Assembly (NCBI GenBank): GCA_009776345.1
Contig: WRLS01000003.1
Location: forward strand, 1-30,851
DNA length: 30,851 bases
Direction: 5' to 3'
Source: Oscillospiraceae bacterium
Lineage (GTDB): Bacteria; Bacillota; Clostridia; Oscillospirales; Ruminococcaceae
Shown here: positions 8,056 to 14,923 of the stretch, piece by piece
How the letters are laid out: each line of letters starts with the position of its first letter
Position numbering within the stretch: position 1 is the first letter of the stretch
Program-made: the position numbers and the translations under genes
The notes under the pieces: model-generated
Seen by the model: only the letters and a program-made list of their open reading frames with translations
The model's database searches: none
What the model was told of the DNA's origin: nothing

Positions 8056-9117
8056 TTATAATTTAACCTTCTTCGTCATCGTATCCGGGTTGGTTGAATG
8101 TGTGACCGCCGTGCCGCTGCTGATGACGCCGTTTTTATACAGCGCAAGCAGGCTTGCGTCCATAGAAACCATGCCGTCCGCGGCCGACGATTGGATCACG
8201 GTTTCGATCTGGTGGATTTTTTGCTCGCGTATCATATTGCGGATCGCGCTGTTAACCAGCATAATCTCAAACGCGGGGACAACCGTGCCGTCGACCGCGG
8301 GGACGAGCTGCTGTGACACCACCGCTTGCAGGACCATTGAAATCTGAATGCGGATCTGGTGCTGCTGGGCGGGCGGGAAAACGTCAATGATCCTGTCGAT
8401 TGTGTTTGCGGCGCCGACCGTGTGTAAGGTCGAAATAAGCAAATGCCCGGTTTCCGCGGCGGTCATTGCTATGTTGATGGTTTCAAAATCGCGCATCTCA
8501 CCGAGCAGGACGACATCCGGCGATTGCCGCAGTGCCGCGCGCAAAGCTTTAACATAGCTTTCTGTGTCGGTGGAAATCTCCCTTTGGGAAACGATGCTTT
8601 TTTTATGGCCGTGCAAATATTCCAGCGGGTCCTCCAGCGTGATGATATGGTCGGTGCGGGTATTGTTGATCAAATCAATAAGGCAGGCAAGCGTTGTGGA
8701 TTTACCGGAACCGGCGGGTCCTGTAACCAAAATCATGCCGCGTGTGTGCCGGGAAAGGTCCAGCACGGTTTGCGGGATGCCAAGCTCCTTTGGGTCGGGC
8801 AGGGCAAATTGGACGACGCGCACAACCGCCGCCAAAGAGCCGCGCTGTTTGTACGCGCTTACACGGAAACGCGCAACACCGGGCAGCGCGAAGGAGAAAT
8901 CGTCGTCGCCGGTCAGGGCTACGCGGTTAACATCGCGGTTGGCGGCAAGAAAGTAGATGCCCTTCACGATCCGTTCGGCCATCGCGGGGTCAACGCGCAC
9001 ATCGCCGAGATTTACCAGCTTACCGTGGATTTTACACGTAAGGGGCTTCCCGGCAACGATATAAATATCGGAGCTGTCCCTTTCCGCCGCGTTTTTCAGC
9101 AGTTCGATAATGTCCAT
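8056..9117 (-). CDS. pilT: PilT/VirB11-type retraction ATPase
   Basis: A 353-residue hexameric ATPase that in type IV pilus systems powers pilus retraction. The N-terminal PAS-like region has the SSDIYIVAGKP motif (15-25). Walker A is GPAGSGKS (133-140), the Asp box lies near ITLEDPLEY (159-167), Walker B is DVVLLGEMRD (201-210) and the His box is LLISTLHT (226-233). The start chosen is ATG 9117, with GGAGG eight bases upstream; earlier in-frame starts have no ribosome site. No other pilus gene is in the window, so it is either an orphan or encoded apart from its machine. Confidence 0.93.
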   Translation of the reverse strand: MDIIELLKNAAERDSSDIYIVAGKPLTCKIHGKLVNLGDVRVDPAMAERIVKGIYFLAANRDVNRVALTGDDDFSFALPGVARFRVSAYKQRGSLAAVVRVVQFALPDPKELGIPQTVLDLSRHTRGMILVTGPAGSGKSTTLACLIDLINNTRTDHIITLEDPLEYLHGHKKSIVSQREISTDTESYVKALRAALRQSPDVVLLGEMRDFETINIAMTAAETGHLLISTLHTVGAANTIDRIIDVFPPAQQHQIRIQISMVLQAVVSQQLVPAVDGTVVPAFEIMLVNSAIRNMIREQKIHQIETVIQSSAADGMVSMDASLLALYKNGVISSGTAVTHSTNPDTMTKKVKL

Positions 9118-9631
9118 TTTGTTTGCCTCCGTAAGTTTAATCGCAAGATTCATATTTGACCGAAAATTGTGAAGCGCAATCACTTGCTTTCTTTTTGCTC
9201 CGCCAAAAGAAAGCTACAAAGGAAAACGCAGCTGCATAAGCGCGCTCCGCGACGCATAATTTACTTTCTTTTTGCGCCGCCAAAAAGAAAGTAACAAAGA
9301 AAAATGCGGCTCAGGGGGCTGGGGGCCGCTGCCCCCACTCGCCCCCTAAGAACCCCCGCGACCCCCCGCAGAGGCTGTAGAAGCCACACTTGCCAGAACG
9401 ACAAGTAAAGAGCAATCAATAAAATACATCTGCCTTCCGCTTTCGCCTTGCGAGGCTCAAATGCTGGGCGCGGGGAAAAAGATAATAAGAAAAAGAGATA
9501 ACGAATTTTTCCCCGCTTTTAAACCTTCAGTTAGTATTGTAGCTTTGTGTCACACTGAAGGGAAGAAATTTATCGCTCCTTCCCTTACTATTTCCTAATT
9601 CCTATTTTCTAATTTCTATAAGGAGAAAAAT
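9118..9631. other. Intergenic region with hairpins, no gene
   Basis: Between divergent pilT and nadE. It holds two hairpins related to the R1 variable stem (TTTCTTTTTG...CAAAAGAAA at about 9187, and TTACTTTCTTTTTG / CAAAAAGAAAGTAA at 9262-9295), then a GGGGGC-rich stretch and an R2 unit at 9557-9625. No convincing ORF or RNA gene is seen. Confidence 0.6.
9557..9625 (+). repeat. R2 repeat that forms the nadE leader and RBS
   Basis: GAAGGGAAGAA and its inverse, then CCTAATTCCTATTTTC and TAATTTCTATAAGGAG. The AAGGAG at its end is the nadE ribosome site. The thuA-like gene has the same leader on the minus strand (13981-14012). Confidence 0.75.
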
Positions 9632-11428
9632 ATGGACGCGATCAGCCGTGTGGCCGCAATCATCCCAAAAATTAACACCGCCAACCCGCCCGACTGCTTG
9701 GAGGAAATCGCGCAGGCGCTGTCCGAGCTGCCGGAGGGCGGTTTTGATATCGCGGTGACGCCCTGCTTGGCGCTTTGCGGGCCCGGGTGCGGAAGCCTGG
9801 GCGCAAACCCCGCGCTCGTGCGTGCCTGTACCGAGGCGTTGGAGGAGGCCGCGCGGCTTACCGCGGGGCAGGACAGCTTTTTTCTTTGCGGGACGATCGC
9901 CGATATATGGGGGCAGAATATACCTGCGATGGCTGTGCTTTGCCGCGGGGAGCTTATCGCGCTGATACCGGCGGCGGGGGAAAGCGCGCCGCCCGGGATG
10001 ATGCCCGCGGACACTGTATTTGCCGCCGGGACAATGCGGTTTTGCGTTGTAAGCTGCGGGCTTGATGATTTGGCGCGGGCTTTCCTTGACGCGGCGGGGA
10101 CGGGCTGTGATTTAGTTATAATCACAGCCTACGACCCTGTGTGGGCAGGCAGGATAAGCGAGATAAAGGCGCTCTTACAGTCGCTTTCCGCGGCAACGGG
10201 ATGCGCGGCGGTGCTTGTAAACGGCGGCATCGGGGACAGCTCTTCGCCTTATGCCTACCGTGGGTTTGCGGCGGTTTATGAATGCGGCGAGGAGCTTGCC
10301 TTTGCGCTGGGCGAAAACCGCAGTTTTAGCGTCACTGTGGATTTAGACGGCGATGTAATACGCGCGGACAAACGCTCAAAGGCGCTTAAAGAGCCGGTTT
10401 GCACCGTGCATCCGCTCCCGGGGCGTTCTGATTTACTGCGCCCGGTAAATAGAAACCCGTTTTTGCCGCAAAAGGACATCCCCGCTTATTTAGACGAATT
10501 ATTTTTGCTGCAGGCGCGTTCACTCGCGTCACGCATGGAAAATACGGGCATCACAAAGCTTGTGCTGGGTGTGTCGGGCGGGCTGGATTCTACAGCCGCG
10601 CTTCTGGCGGGAGTAAAGGCGCTGGAACTGCTCGGGCTTCCGCGTGAGAATCTTACGGGGATTACGATGCCGGGGTTTGGCACAAGCGACCAGACTTATT
10701 ACAACGCGCTGAGCCTTCTTGAAAATTTGAAAGTAACAAGGCGGGATATCTCAATTAAACAGGCCGTCCGCCAGCATTTTGAGGATATCGGGCATACCGG
10801 GGAAAAAGACACCGCCTATGAAAACGCGCAAGCCCGGGAACGCACGCAGATCCTTATGGATATCGCGAATATGACGGGCGCGCTGGTTGTCGGCACGGGC
10901 GACCTCTCCGAGGAAGCGCTGGGGTTTGCGACCTTTGGCGGCGACCATTTGGCAAACTACAATGTAAACAGCTGTATTACAAAAACCGTACTGCGGGAGC
11001 TGGTGGCGCATTTGGCGGACACGGGCGGTTTTGGGGAGGTATCCGGGGTTTTGCGGGATATACTCGACACGCCTGTAAGCCCGGAGCTTATCCCGCCGGA
11101 TGAATATGGCGAGATCACGCAAAAAACCGAGGAGATTTTGGGGCCGTATGCTCTCCACGATTTCTTTTTGTATTATTTTGTGAAATGCAGTTTTGCGCCG
11201 TCAAAGCTGTACAGCTACGCTTGCGCGGCGTTTGCCGGGGAATTGGAGCCGCAGTTTATCCGCGAAAAGCTGGATATTTTTATCAGGCGGTTTTGTGCCG
11301 GGCAATTCAAGCGCGCCTGTGCGCCGGACGCGGCGTCTATTACGGAGGTTAATTTGCTGGGCGTGAATTTTACAGTGCCGTCGGATTTGGACCCGAGTTT
11401 TTTGCTGCGCGGCCTTCGGCAGGATTGA
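9632..11428 (+). CDS. nadE: NAD+ synthetase with degenerate glutaminase (nitrilase) domain
   Basis: A 598-residue protein that amidates nicotinic acid adenine dinucleotide to NAD+, the last step of NAD synthesis. The C-terminal synthetase domain looks intact: P-loop SGGLDST (315-321), GTSDQTYYNA (about 350), then GTGDLSE and GGDHLANYNVN. The N-terminal ~260 residues align in layout with the nitrilase-fold glutaminase of two-domain NadE, but the catalytic Glu position (FPEL in the family) reads TPCL with Cys45, and the catalytic Lys position (VPK) reads IPA with Ala114. Only the Cys (142, in VSCGLDDL) is kept. It therefore probably uses ammonia. The last residues (LRQD-stop) are encoded by an R2 repeat. 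Confidence 0.9.
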   Translation: MDAISRVAAIIPKINTANPPDCLEEIAQALSELPEGGFDIAVTPCLALCGPGCGSLGANPALVRACTEALEEAARLTAGQDSFFLCGTIADIWGQNIPAMAVLCRGELIALIPAAGESAPPGMMPADTVFAAGTMRFCVVSCGLDDLARAFLDAAGTGCDLVIITAYDPVWAGRISEIKALLQSLSAATGCAAVLVNGGIGDSSSPYAYRGFAAVYECGEELAFALGENRSFSVTVDLDGDVIRADKRSKALKEPVCTVHPLPGRSDLLRPVNRNPFLPQKDIPAYLDELFLLQARSLASRMENTGITKLVLGVSGGLDSTAALLAGVKALELLGLPRENLTGITMPGFGTSDQTYYNALSLLENLKVTRRDISIKQAVRQHFEDIGHTGEKDTAYENAQARERTQILMDIANMTGALVVGTGDLSEEALGFATFGGDHLANYNVNSCITKTVLRELVAHLADTGGFGEVSGVLRDILDTPVSPELIPPDEYGEITQKTEEILGPYALHDFFLYYFVKCSFAPSKLYSYACAAFAGELEPQFIREKLDIFIRRFCAGQFKRACAPDAASITEVNLLGVNFTVPSDLDPSFLLRGLRQD

Positions 11429-11521
11429 GGTTTTAGGAATGAGGATTTAGGAAGGGAAGAAAATTGTCGTGCCGTCCTTTTCCTAAAACCTATAACCTAA
11501 ATCCTAAAACCTGCCGAAGGC
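11412..11521. repeat. R2 repeat overlapping the 3' end of nadE
   Basis: GCCTTCGGCAGG at the left and CCTGCCGAAGGC at the right are exact inverted ends, enclosing AGGTTTTAGG and CCTAAAACC units and GGAAGGGAAGAAAATTGTCG. The left end lies within the nadE reading frame and carries its stop codon. Confidence 0.8.
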
Positions 11522-11601
11522 ACAACCCCCGCCGCCTGCGGGCGGCACCCCCTTCGTGCGCGAAGGGGGCGAGGGGGGTACACGAAAACATATGTTATGC
11601 C

Positions 11602-11679
11602 GTAGGGGCGGCAATCTGCCGCCCGTATTGTACGATGCGATACGGTGATTTGCGGGCGGGCACGCGGGCCCGCCCCTAC
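11602..11679. repeat. R3 double hairpin
   Basis: GTAGGGGCGGC hairpin, a linker with GATGCGATACGGTGATTT, then GGGCGGGC / GCCCGCCC ending in CCCCTAC. The outer ends GTAGGGGCGG and CCGCCCCTAC-like are inverted. An R2 unit (GCCTGCGGCAGGATTGAGG) follows at 11681-11720. Confidence 0.75.
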
Positions 11680-11720
11680 GGCCTGCGGCAGGATTGAGGT
11701 TTTAGGAATGAGGATTTTGG

Positions 11721-11796
11721 GTAGGGTCGGGCTTCCATGCCCGACCGTCAAAGTCGAATCGAATATTCGTGGTCGGGGATGGAACCCCGACCCTAC
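11721..11796 (+). repeat. R3-type element with GGTCGGG arms, copy 2
   Basis: GTAGGGTCGGG and CCCGACCCTAC are exact inverted ends. Each arm is itself a hairpin (GGTCGGGCATGGAAGCC-like and GGTCGGGGATGGAACC), joined by a GAATCGAATATTCG centre. An inverted copy lies at 7985-8053. Confidence 0.82.
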
Positions 11797-11841
11797 AGCA
11801 CAATGCGATACGGTAATTTGTAAAAATTTTTCGCAAAAAGC

Positions 11842-11870
11842 TTGACATATGTAAAATCATCGCTTATAAT
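11842..11870 (+). promoter_or_regulatory. Consensus sigma-A promoter of rplJ operon
   Basis: TTGACA (11842-11847), exactly 17 bases, TATAAT (11865-11870): a perfect match to the vegetative consensus, as expected for a ribosomal protein operon. Confidence 0.96.
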
Positions 11871-11892
11871 TTAAAAGCTTGTACGAATTCCA

Positions 11893-12033
11893 AAGACAGC
11901 AGGCGGCGCTTGTGCGCTATAATCGGCTTTGCCCGGCCTGCCTAGGAAGATGATGCAAACACAGCGGCGGCTGCGCTTAGTTTTTGTGTGTATTGCAGGG
12001 TCTTTCCGATTTGGAAAGGGCCCGTTTTTTAAT
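11893..12033 (+). ncRNA. L10 leader (autoregulatory 5' UTR of rplJ-rplL)
   Basis: A ~180-nt untranslated leader lies between the promoter and rplJ. AAAGACAGCAGGC and GGCCTGCC (about 11892-11943) form the stem typical of the L10 leader, followed by a TGATGCAAACACAGCGG stretch. It ends in a terminator-like hairpin. In this family the L10-(L12)4 complex binds the leader to repress its own operon; that role is taken from the family. Confidence 0.85.
11998..12030 (+). terminator. Attenuator hairpin at end of L10 leader
   Basis: GGGTCTTTCC / GGAAAGGGCCC stem with one bulge and a GATTT loop, followed by GTTTTTT. It is placed 20 bases before the rplJ start, consistent with transcription attenuation. 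Confidence 0.75.
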
Positions 12034-12050
12034 ATTAGGAGGTGAAATGA

Positions 12051-12581
12051 TTGGCGAGTGAAAAAATCCTATTGCAAAAGCAAAAAGCTGTGGAGGCTCT
12101 GGCGGAAAAGCTAAAAGGCTCTGTTGCCGGCGTGCTGGCGGATTACAAGGGCATCAACGTGGAAAACGACACCAAGCTGCGCAGGGAACTTCGCGAGGCC
12201 GGTGTGGAGTACACGGTCATCAAAAATTCCATACTGCGCCGCGCCTGTGAAGACGCGGGGCTTGAGGAGCTGAAAGCTTACCTTACCGGCACAACCGCGC
12301 TGGCGCTGTCCGGAACCGATGCTGTCGCGCCCGCAAAAGTGCTGGAGAAATACGCGTCGGCGTCCAGGGGCGCGTATACCATCAAGGCGGGTTTTGTAGA
12401 AGGCGGCGTGCTGGACGCCCCCGGTGTAGAGGCGCTGGCGAAGCTCCCCGGCAGGGAGGAGCTTGTTGCACAGACCTTGCGCGGGTTCAACGCACCGATT
12501 TCCGGCTTTGTCAATGTCCTTTCCGGCAATATCCGCGGCCTGGTTATCGCGCTTGGGAAAATCGCGGAAAAATCGGCGTAG
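12051..12581 (+). CDS. rplJ: 50S ribosomal protein L10
   Basis: A 176-residue base of the ribosomal stalk, which anchors L7/L12 dimers and binds 23S rRNA. It shows family features: N-terminal VEALAEKLKGSVAGVLADYKG, the EYTVIKNSILRRA region and a C-terminal helix for L7/L12. The start is TTG at 12051, eight bases after AGGAGGT. An ATG at 12047 in another frame would stop after four codons, which may tune initiation. It is coupled with rplL 40 bases downstream, with a CCTAAAACCTAA repeat fragment in the gap. Confidence 0.97.
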   Translation: MASEKILLQKQKAVEALAEKLKGSVAGVLADYKGINVENDTKLRRELREAGVEYTVIKNSILRRACEDAGLEELKAYLTGTTALALSGTDAVAPAKVLEKYASASRGAYTIKAGFVEGGVLDAPGVEALAKLPGREELVAQTLRGFNAPISGFVNVLSGNIRGLVIALGKIAEKSA

Positions 12582-12621
12582 CGCCTAAAACCTAACAAAA
12601 AAATAATGGAGGAAAATTATC

Positions 12622-13002
12622 ATGGCATCAGAAAAAGTATTGGCACTTATCGAAAGCGTAAAGGCGCTTACCGTACTGGAGCTTTCCGAGCTTGTAAAAG
12701 CGCTTGAGGAAGAGTTCGGCGTTTCCGCCGCCGCCCCTGTGGCAGTAGCCGCCGCCCCTGTGGCAGCCGCAGCCGCTGTTGAAGAGGAGAAAACCGAGTT
12801 TGACGTAATCCTCACCGAAGCCGGCCAAAGCAAAATGCCCGTCATCAAGCTGGTAAAAGAGATCACCGGCCTTGGGCTGAAGGAATCCAAGGAGCTGGTT
12901 GACAACGCGCCCAGGGCTGTCAAAGAGGGCATTTCCAAAGCCGACGCCGAAGCTATTGAAAAACAGCTTACGGAAGCCGGCGCGAAAGTGGAAGTTAAAT
13001 AA
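12622..13002 (+). CDS. rplL: 50S ribosomal protein L7/L12
   Basis: A 126-residue stalk protein that recruits translation GTPases. It has the N-terminal dimerisation helices (VLALIESVKALTVLELSEL), an Ala/Pro/Val hinge (about 37-55) and the C-terminal domain from EKTEFDVIL with GLGLKESKELVD. GGAGG lies nine bases before the ATG. The hinge is encoded by a short duplication (GCCGCCGCCCCTGTGGCAG type). The usual next genes rpoB and rpoC are not here. Confidence 0.98.
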   Translation: MASEKVLALIESVKALTVLELSELVKALEEEFGVSAAAPVAVAAAPVAAAAAVEEEKTEFDVILTEAGQSKMPVIKLVKEITGLGLKESKELVDNAPRAVKEGISKADAEAIEKQLTEAGAKVEVK

Positions 13003-13059
13003 AAAGATAGGTCGGTTTTTTGCGGTACAACATACTCGGAGGGAAGTGCGGTCTTGGGT

Positions 13060-13188
13060 ATGACAGATTTGCAATTCAAGGCTTATGTACGCGCATTATT
13101 ATCACGCTTAGAAATGGCTAAACGCCAAGGCGACTGGGGATTGGTAGCAGAACTAATCGCAGAGCTGCAGAAAGCGTTAGAAGACTAA
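13060..13188 (+). CDS. Small 42-residue helical protein, unknown
   Basis: The reading frame starts MTDLQFKAYVRALLSRLEMA and ends AELIAELQKALED, all strongly helical and amphipathic. GGAGGG lies upstream of a possible TTG (13054) and of the ATG at 13060. Codon choice (TTA, CTA, GTA, GCA) is more AT-rich than its GC-biased neighbours. It sits between rplL and the operon terminator, so it should be co-transcribed with rplJ-rplL. Similar short helical proteins occur on mobile elements, but I do not recognise the family. Confidence 0.6.
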   Translation: MTDLQFKAYVRALLSRLEMAKRQGDWGLVAELIAELQKALED

Positions 13189-13205
13189 GAGGATAACCTC
13201 AAAAA

Positions 13206-13242
13206 AATCCCCCGCGTGAAAATTTTCATGCGGGGGATTTTT
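13206..13242. terminator. Bidirectional rho-independent terminator
   Basis: AATCCCCCGC.TGAAAA / TTTTCATGCGGGGGATT stem with A-run before and T-run after. It ends the rplJ-rplL transcript and, from the other side, the thuA-like gene whose stop is at 13247. Confidence 0.93.
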
Positions 13243-13246
13243 ATCT

Positions 13247-13969
13247 TCATTTAACAAAAGCCGGTTCTGATTTCCCGCCTGTGATTACCGGGAGCTGTGC
13301 GGGTGCCGCCCACTTTACCGCGTTGATGATAACCTTTTGCACATCCTTGTGGAAATAATTCGGGAAGGATTCATGCCCCGGGCGGAAATAGAAAATCTTG
13401 CCCATGCCCCGGTGGAAGCAGCAGCCGCTGCGGAAAACCTCCCCGCCCTCGAACCAGCTTATAAAGACCAGCGCGTCGGGTTCCGGGATGCCGAATAGCT
13501 CGCCGTACATCTCCTCATGCTCGATCACGATTTTTTCCGGCAGGCCGTCCGCGATCGGGTGCGTGGGGTCTACCAGCCAAAGGATTTCTTTGCCGCCGTC
13601 CTCGCGCCATTTCAGCTCGCCCGTGTTTGTCCCGCAGATACGCCCGAAAATTTTGCTGGCATGGCCGGAGTGCAGGACAATCAGCCCCATGCCCTGCTTT
13701 ACGCGCTTATGGACCTTTTCAACAACATCGTCGCAGACCTCGCCGTGGCGCATATGCCCCCACCAGATGAGGACATCGGTGCTGTTTAAAACTTCGTCCG
13801 TCAGCCCGTGTTCAGGCTCCTTTAGCGTCGCCGTGCGGACATCCATGCCCGCCTCTTTCAGAAAGCCGGCAATACAGCCGTGGATGCCGTCGGGATAGAT
13901 TTTCCCGATAGCGGCATCCTCCACTTCGTGGAAATACTCGTTCCAGACCGTGACACTGATTTTTTTCAT
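13247..13969 (-). CDS. ThuA-like (trehalose utilisation) domain protein
   Basis: A 240-residue protein of the ThuA-like glutamine-amidotransferase-fold family. Recognisable parts are the start KKISVTVWNEYFHE, the VLIWWGHMRH segment (about 66-75), GLIVLHSGHASK (about 95-106), and the EEMYGE and PGHE stretches. ThuA relatives take part in sugar or trehalose metabolism in rhizobia, but the enzymatic role of this branch is not settled. AAGGAG is placed nine bases before the ATG. It is monocistronic; its leader is an R2-type repeat identical in layout to that of nadE. Confidence 0.9.
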   Translation of the reverse strand: MKKISVTVWNEYFHEVEDAAIGKIYPDGIHGCIAGFLKEAGMDVRTATLKEPEHGLTDEVLNSTDVLIWWGHMRHGEVCDDVVEKVHKRVKQGMGLIVLHSGHASKIFGRICGTNTGELKWREDGGKEILWLVDPTHPIADGLPEKIVIEHEEMYGELFGIPEPDALVFISWFEGGEVFRSGCCFHRGMGKIFYFRPGHESFPNYFHKDVQKVIINAVKWAAPAQLPVITGGKSEPAFVK

Positions 13970-13980
13970 GGGGACAACTC

Positions 13981-14035
13981 CTTATAGAAATTAGAAAATA
14001 GGAATTGGGAATTAGAAAGGGAAGAAGCGGTAAGA
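13981..14035 (-). repeat. R2-type repeat forming the thuA-like leader and RBS
   Basis: On the minus strand CTTCCC, CCAATTCCTATTTTC, TAATTTCTATAAGGAG. It matches 9588-9625 upstream of nadE almost base for base, including the ribosome site. Confidence 0.78.
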
Positions 14036-14050
14036 TTTGTGCCTATTTAG

Positions 14051-14096
14051 AACCACCCCGTCAGGCTACGCCTGCCACCCCTCCAAGGAGGGGAAT
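14051..14096 (-). repeat. R4 repeat (CACCCC / GGCTACGCC / CTCCAAGGAG module)
   Basis: ACCACCCCGTCAGGC TACG GCCTG-like hairpin followed by CCCCTCCAAGGAGGGG. Copies of this module also occur at 14422-14470, 23706-23742, 28429-28468, 28871-28922 and 30533-30563, always next to R1 or R2 units. Confidence 0.75.
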
Positions 14097-14102
14097 AAGC
14101 AA

Positions 14103-14430
14103 CAAAGGCAAGTAAGAACAAACCGAAAGTAAAGAGCGACACCGGAAGCGCCCGCGCACGTAATAACAGCGGAAAAAGTCTTTGATTTCTTTTATTCCTA
14201 ATACCTTTTTTCGCGTTCGAGACCTGGAGCTTGGCTCGGCTGAGCGATTGGGCGGATTAAATAACTATGCTTATGACATGCGCGATGAAAGGCACTAAGC
14301 TATGCGGTTTGTCGAAATGGGGGTCCGGGGTCTCCCCGGCGCGTTTGCTTCTTTGCGCGAGCAAAAAAGAGCCTCCGCGGCTTGAGCGGTGAAAAATAGC
14401 AGAAGATGAAATCGTATTATAAACCACCCC
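14103..14430 (-). repeat. R1 structured repeat, copy B
   Basis: Reverse-oriented copy running from CAAAGGCAAGTAAG to the end ATAAACCACCCC. The variable stem here is GCTTCTTTGC with an imperfect partner. The outer stem carries one base change (GACATGCGCG) that gives a U.G wobble in the forward-strand RNA. Confidence 0.85.
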
Positions 14431-14514
14431 TGTCACTTCGTGACATCCCCCTCAAGAGGGGGACTTTGCCTCCCTCTCTGAGGGAGGTGGCGTCCGCAGA
14501 CGCCGGAGGGGGTT

Positions 14515-14590
14515 ACGGGCGGCAGGTTGCCGCCCCTACAGCCTTCGGCAGGAATTTGGGTTTTAGGACCCGGGATTTAGGAAGGGAATT
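14515..14590. repeat. R3 hairpin followed by R2 unit
   Basis: ACGGGCGGCAGGTTGCCGCCCCTAC (14515-14539; a hairpin ending in CCCTAC) joined to GCCTTCGGCAGGAATTTGGG and GGATTTAGGAAGGGAA. Confidence 0.72.
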
Positions 14591-14591
14591 A

Positions 14592-14670
14592 AGGGCGGGA
14601 TGACCCCGCCCCTACGATACAATTTTGATGATTGTCGGTAATTTCGGGACGCCCGGTGTGCGTCCCCTAC
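14592..14670. repeat. R3 double hairpin
   Basis: GGGCGGGATGACCCCGCCC hairpin with CTAC, the linker GATACAATTTTGATGATTG and GGTAATTTC, then a second hairpin around GGGACGC.../...GCGTCCC with CTAC. The layout is the same as at 23747-23827. Confidence 0.75.
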
Positions 14671-14729
14671 ACATCCATTTAATACGGTTACGGAAATACC
14701 GGGAGCGCTTCATCCTCATAGTCTATCCA

Positions 14730-14800
14730 CAGGGGTAGAAGGACTCGAACCCTCAAGAACGGTTTTGGAGACCGGCATGTTACCATTACATCATACCCCT
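14730..14800 (-). tRNA. tRNA-Trp (anticodon CCA)
   Basis: Minus strand: acceptor AGGGGTA / TACCCCT, D arm ATGT-AATGGTA-ACAT, anticodon loop CTCCAAA with CCA, T loop TTCGAGT, discriminator G, no encoded CCA. The first anticodon-stem pair is mismatched (C-T) and the T stem has one G-T. Otherwise it matches Firmicutes tRNA-Trp. Confidence 0.96.
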
Positions 14801-14811
14801 AAAGCCTATAC

Positions 14812-14840
14812 AGTATAGCACAAAACATTTTTCTTTGCAA
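14812..14840 (-). promoter_or_regulatory. Promoter of tRNA-Trp
   Basis: Minus strand TTGCAA (14840-14835), 17 bases, TATACT (14817-14812), with transcription starting just before the mature tRNA. Confidence 0.82.
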
Positions 14841-14865
14841 TATTAAATTTATCGGTTTGCCTATT

Positions 14866-14894
14866 TTCACAGCTTAAAATTTATGGTATTATAT
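14866..14894 (+). promoter_or_regulatory. Possible promoter of GrpE-like/Hsp70 operon
   Basis: TTCACA (14866-14871), 17 bases, TTATAT (14889-14894) in an AT-rich stretch 30 bases before the start. The match is weak; the site is divergent from the tRNA-Trp promoter. No CIRCE heat-shock operator is seen. Confidence 0.35.
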
Positions 14895-14923
14895 ATTTAA
14901 ACTGATGTCTTTGGAGAAAGCGT

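Noticed and set aside
14406..14603. 65-codon frame within the repeat region
   Set aside because: It is composed of R4, R3 and R2 repeat modules and has no conserved protein features.
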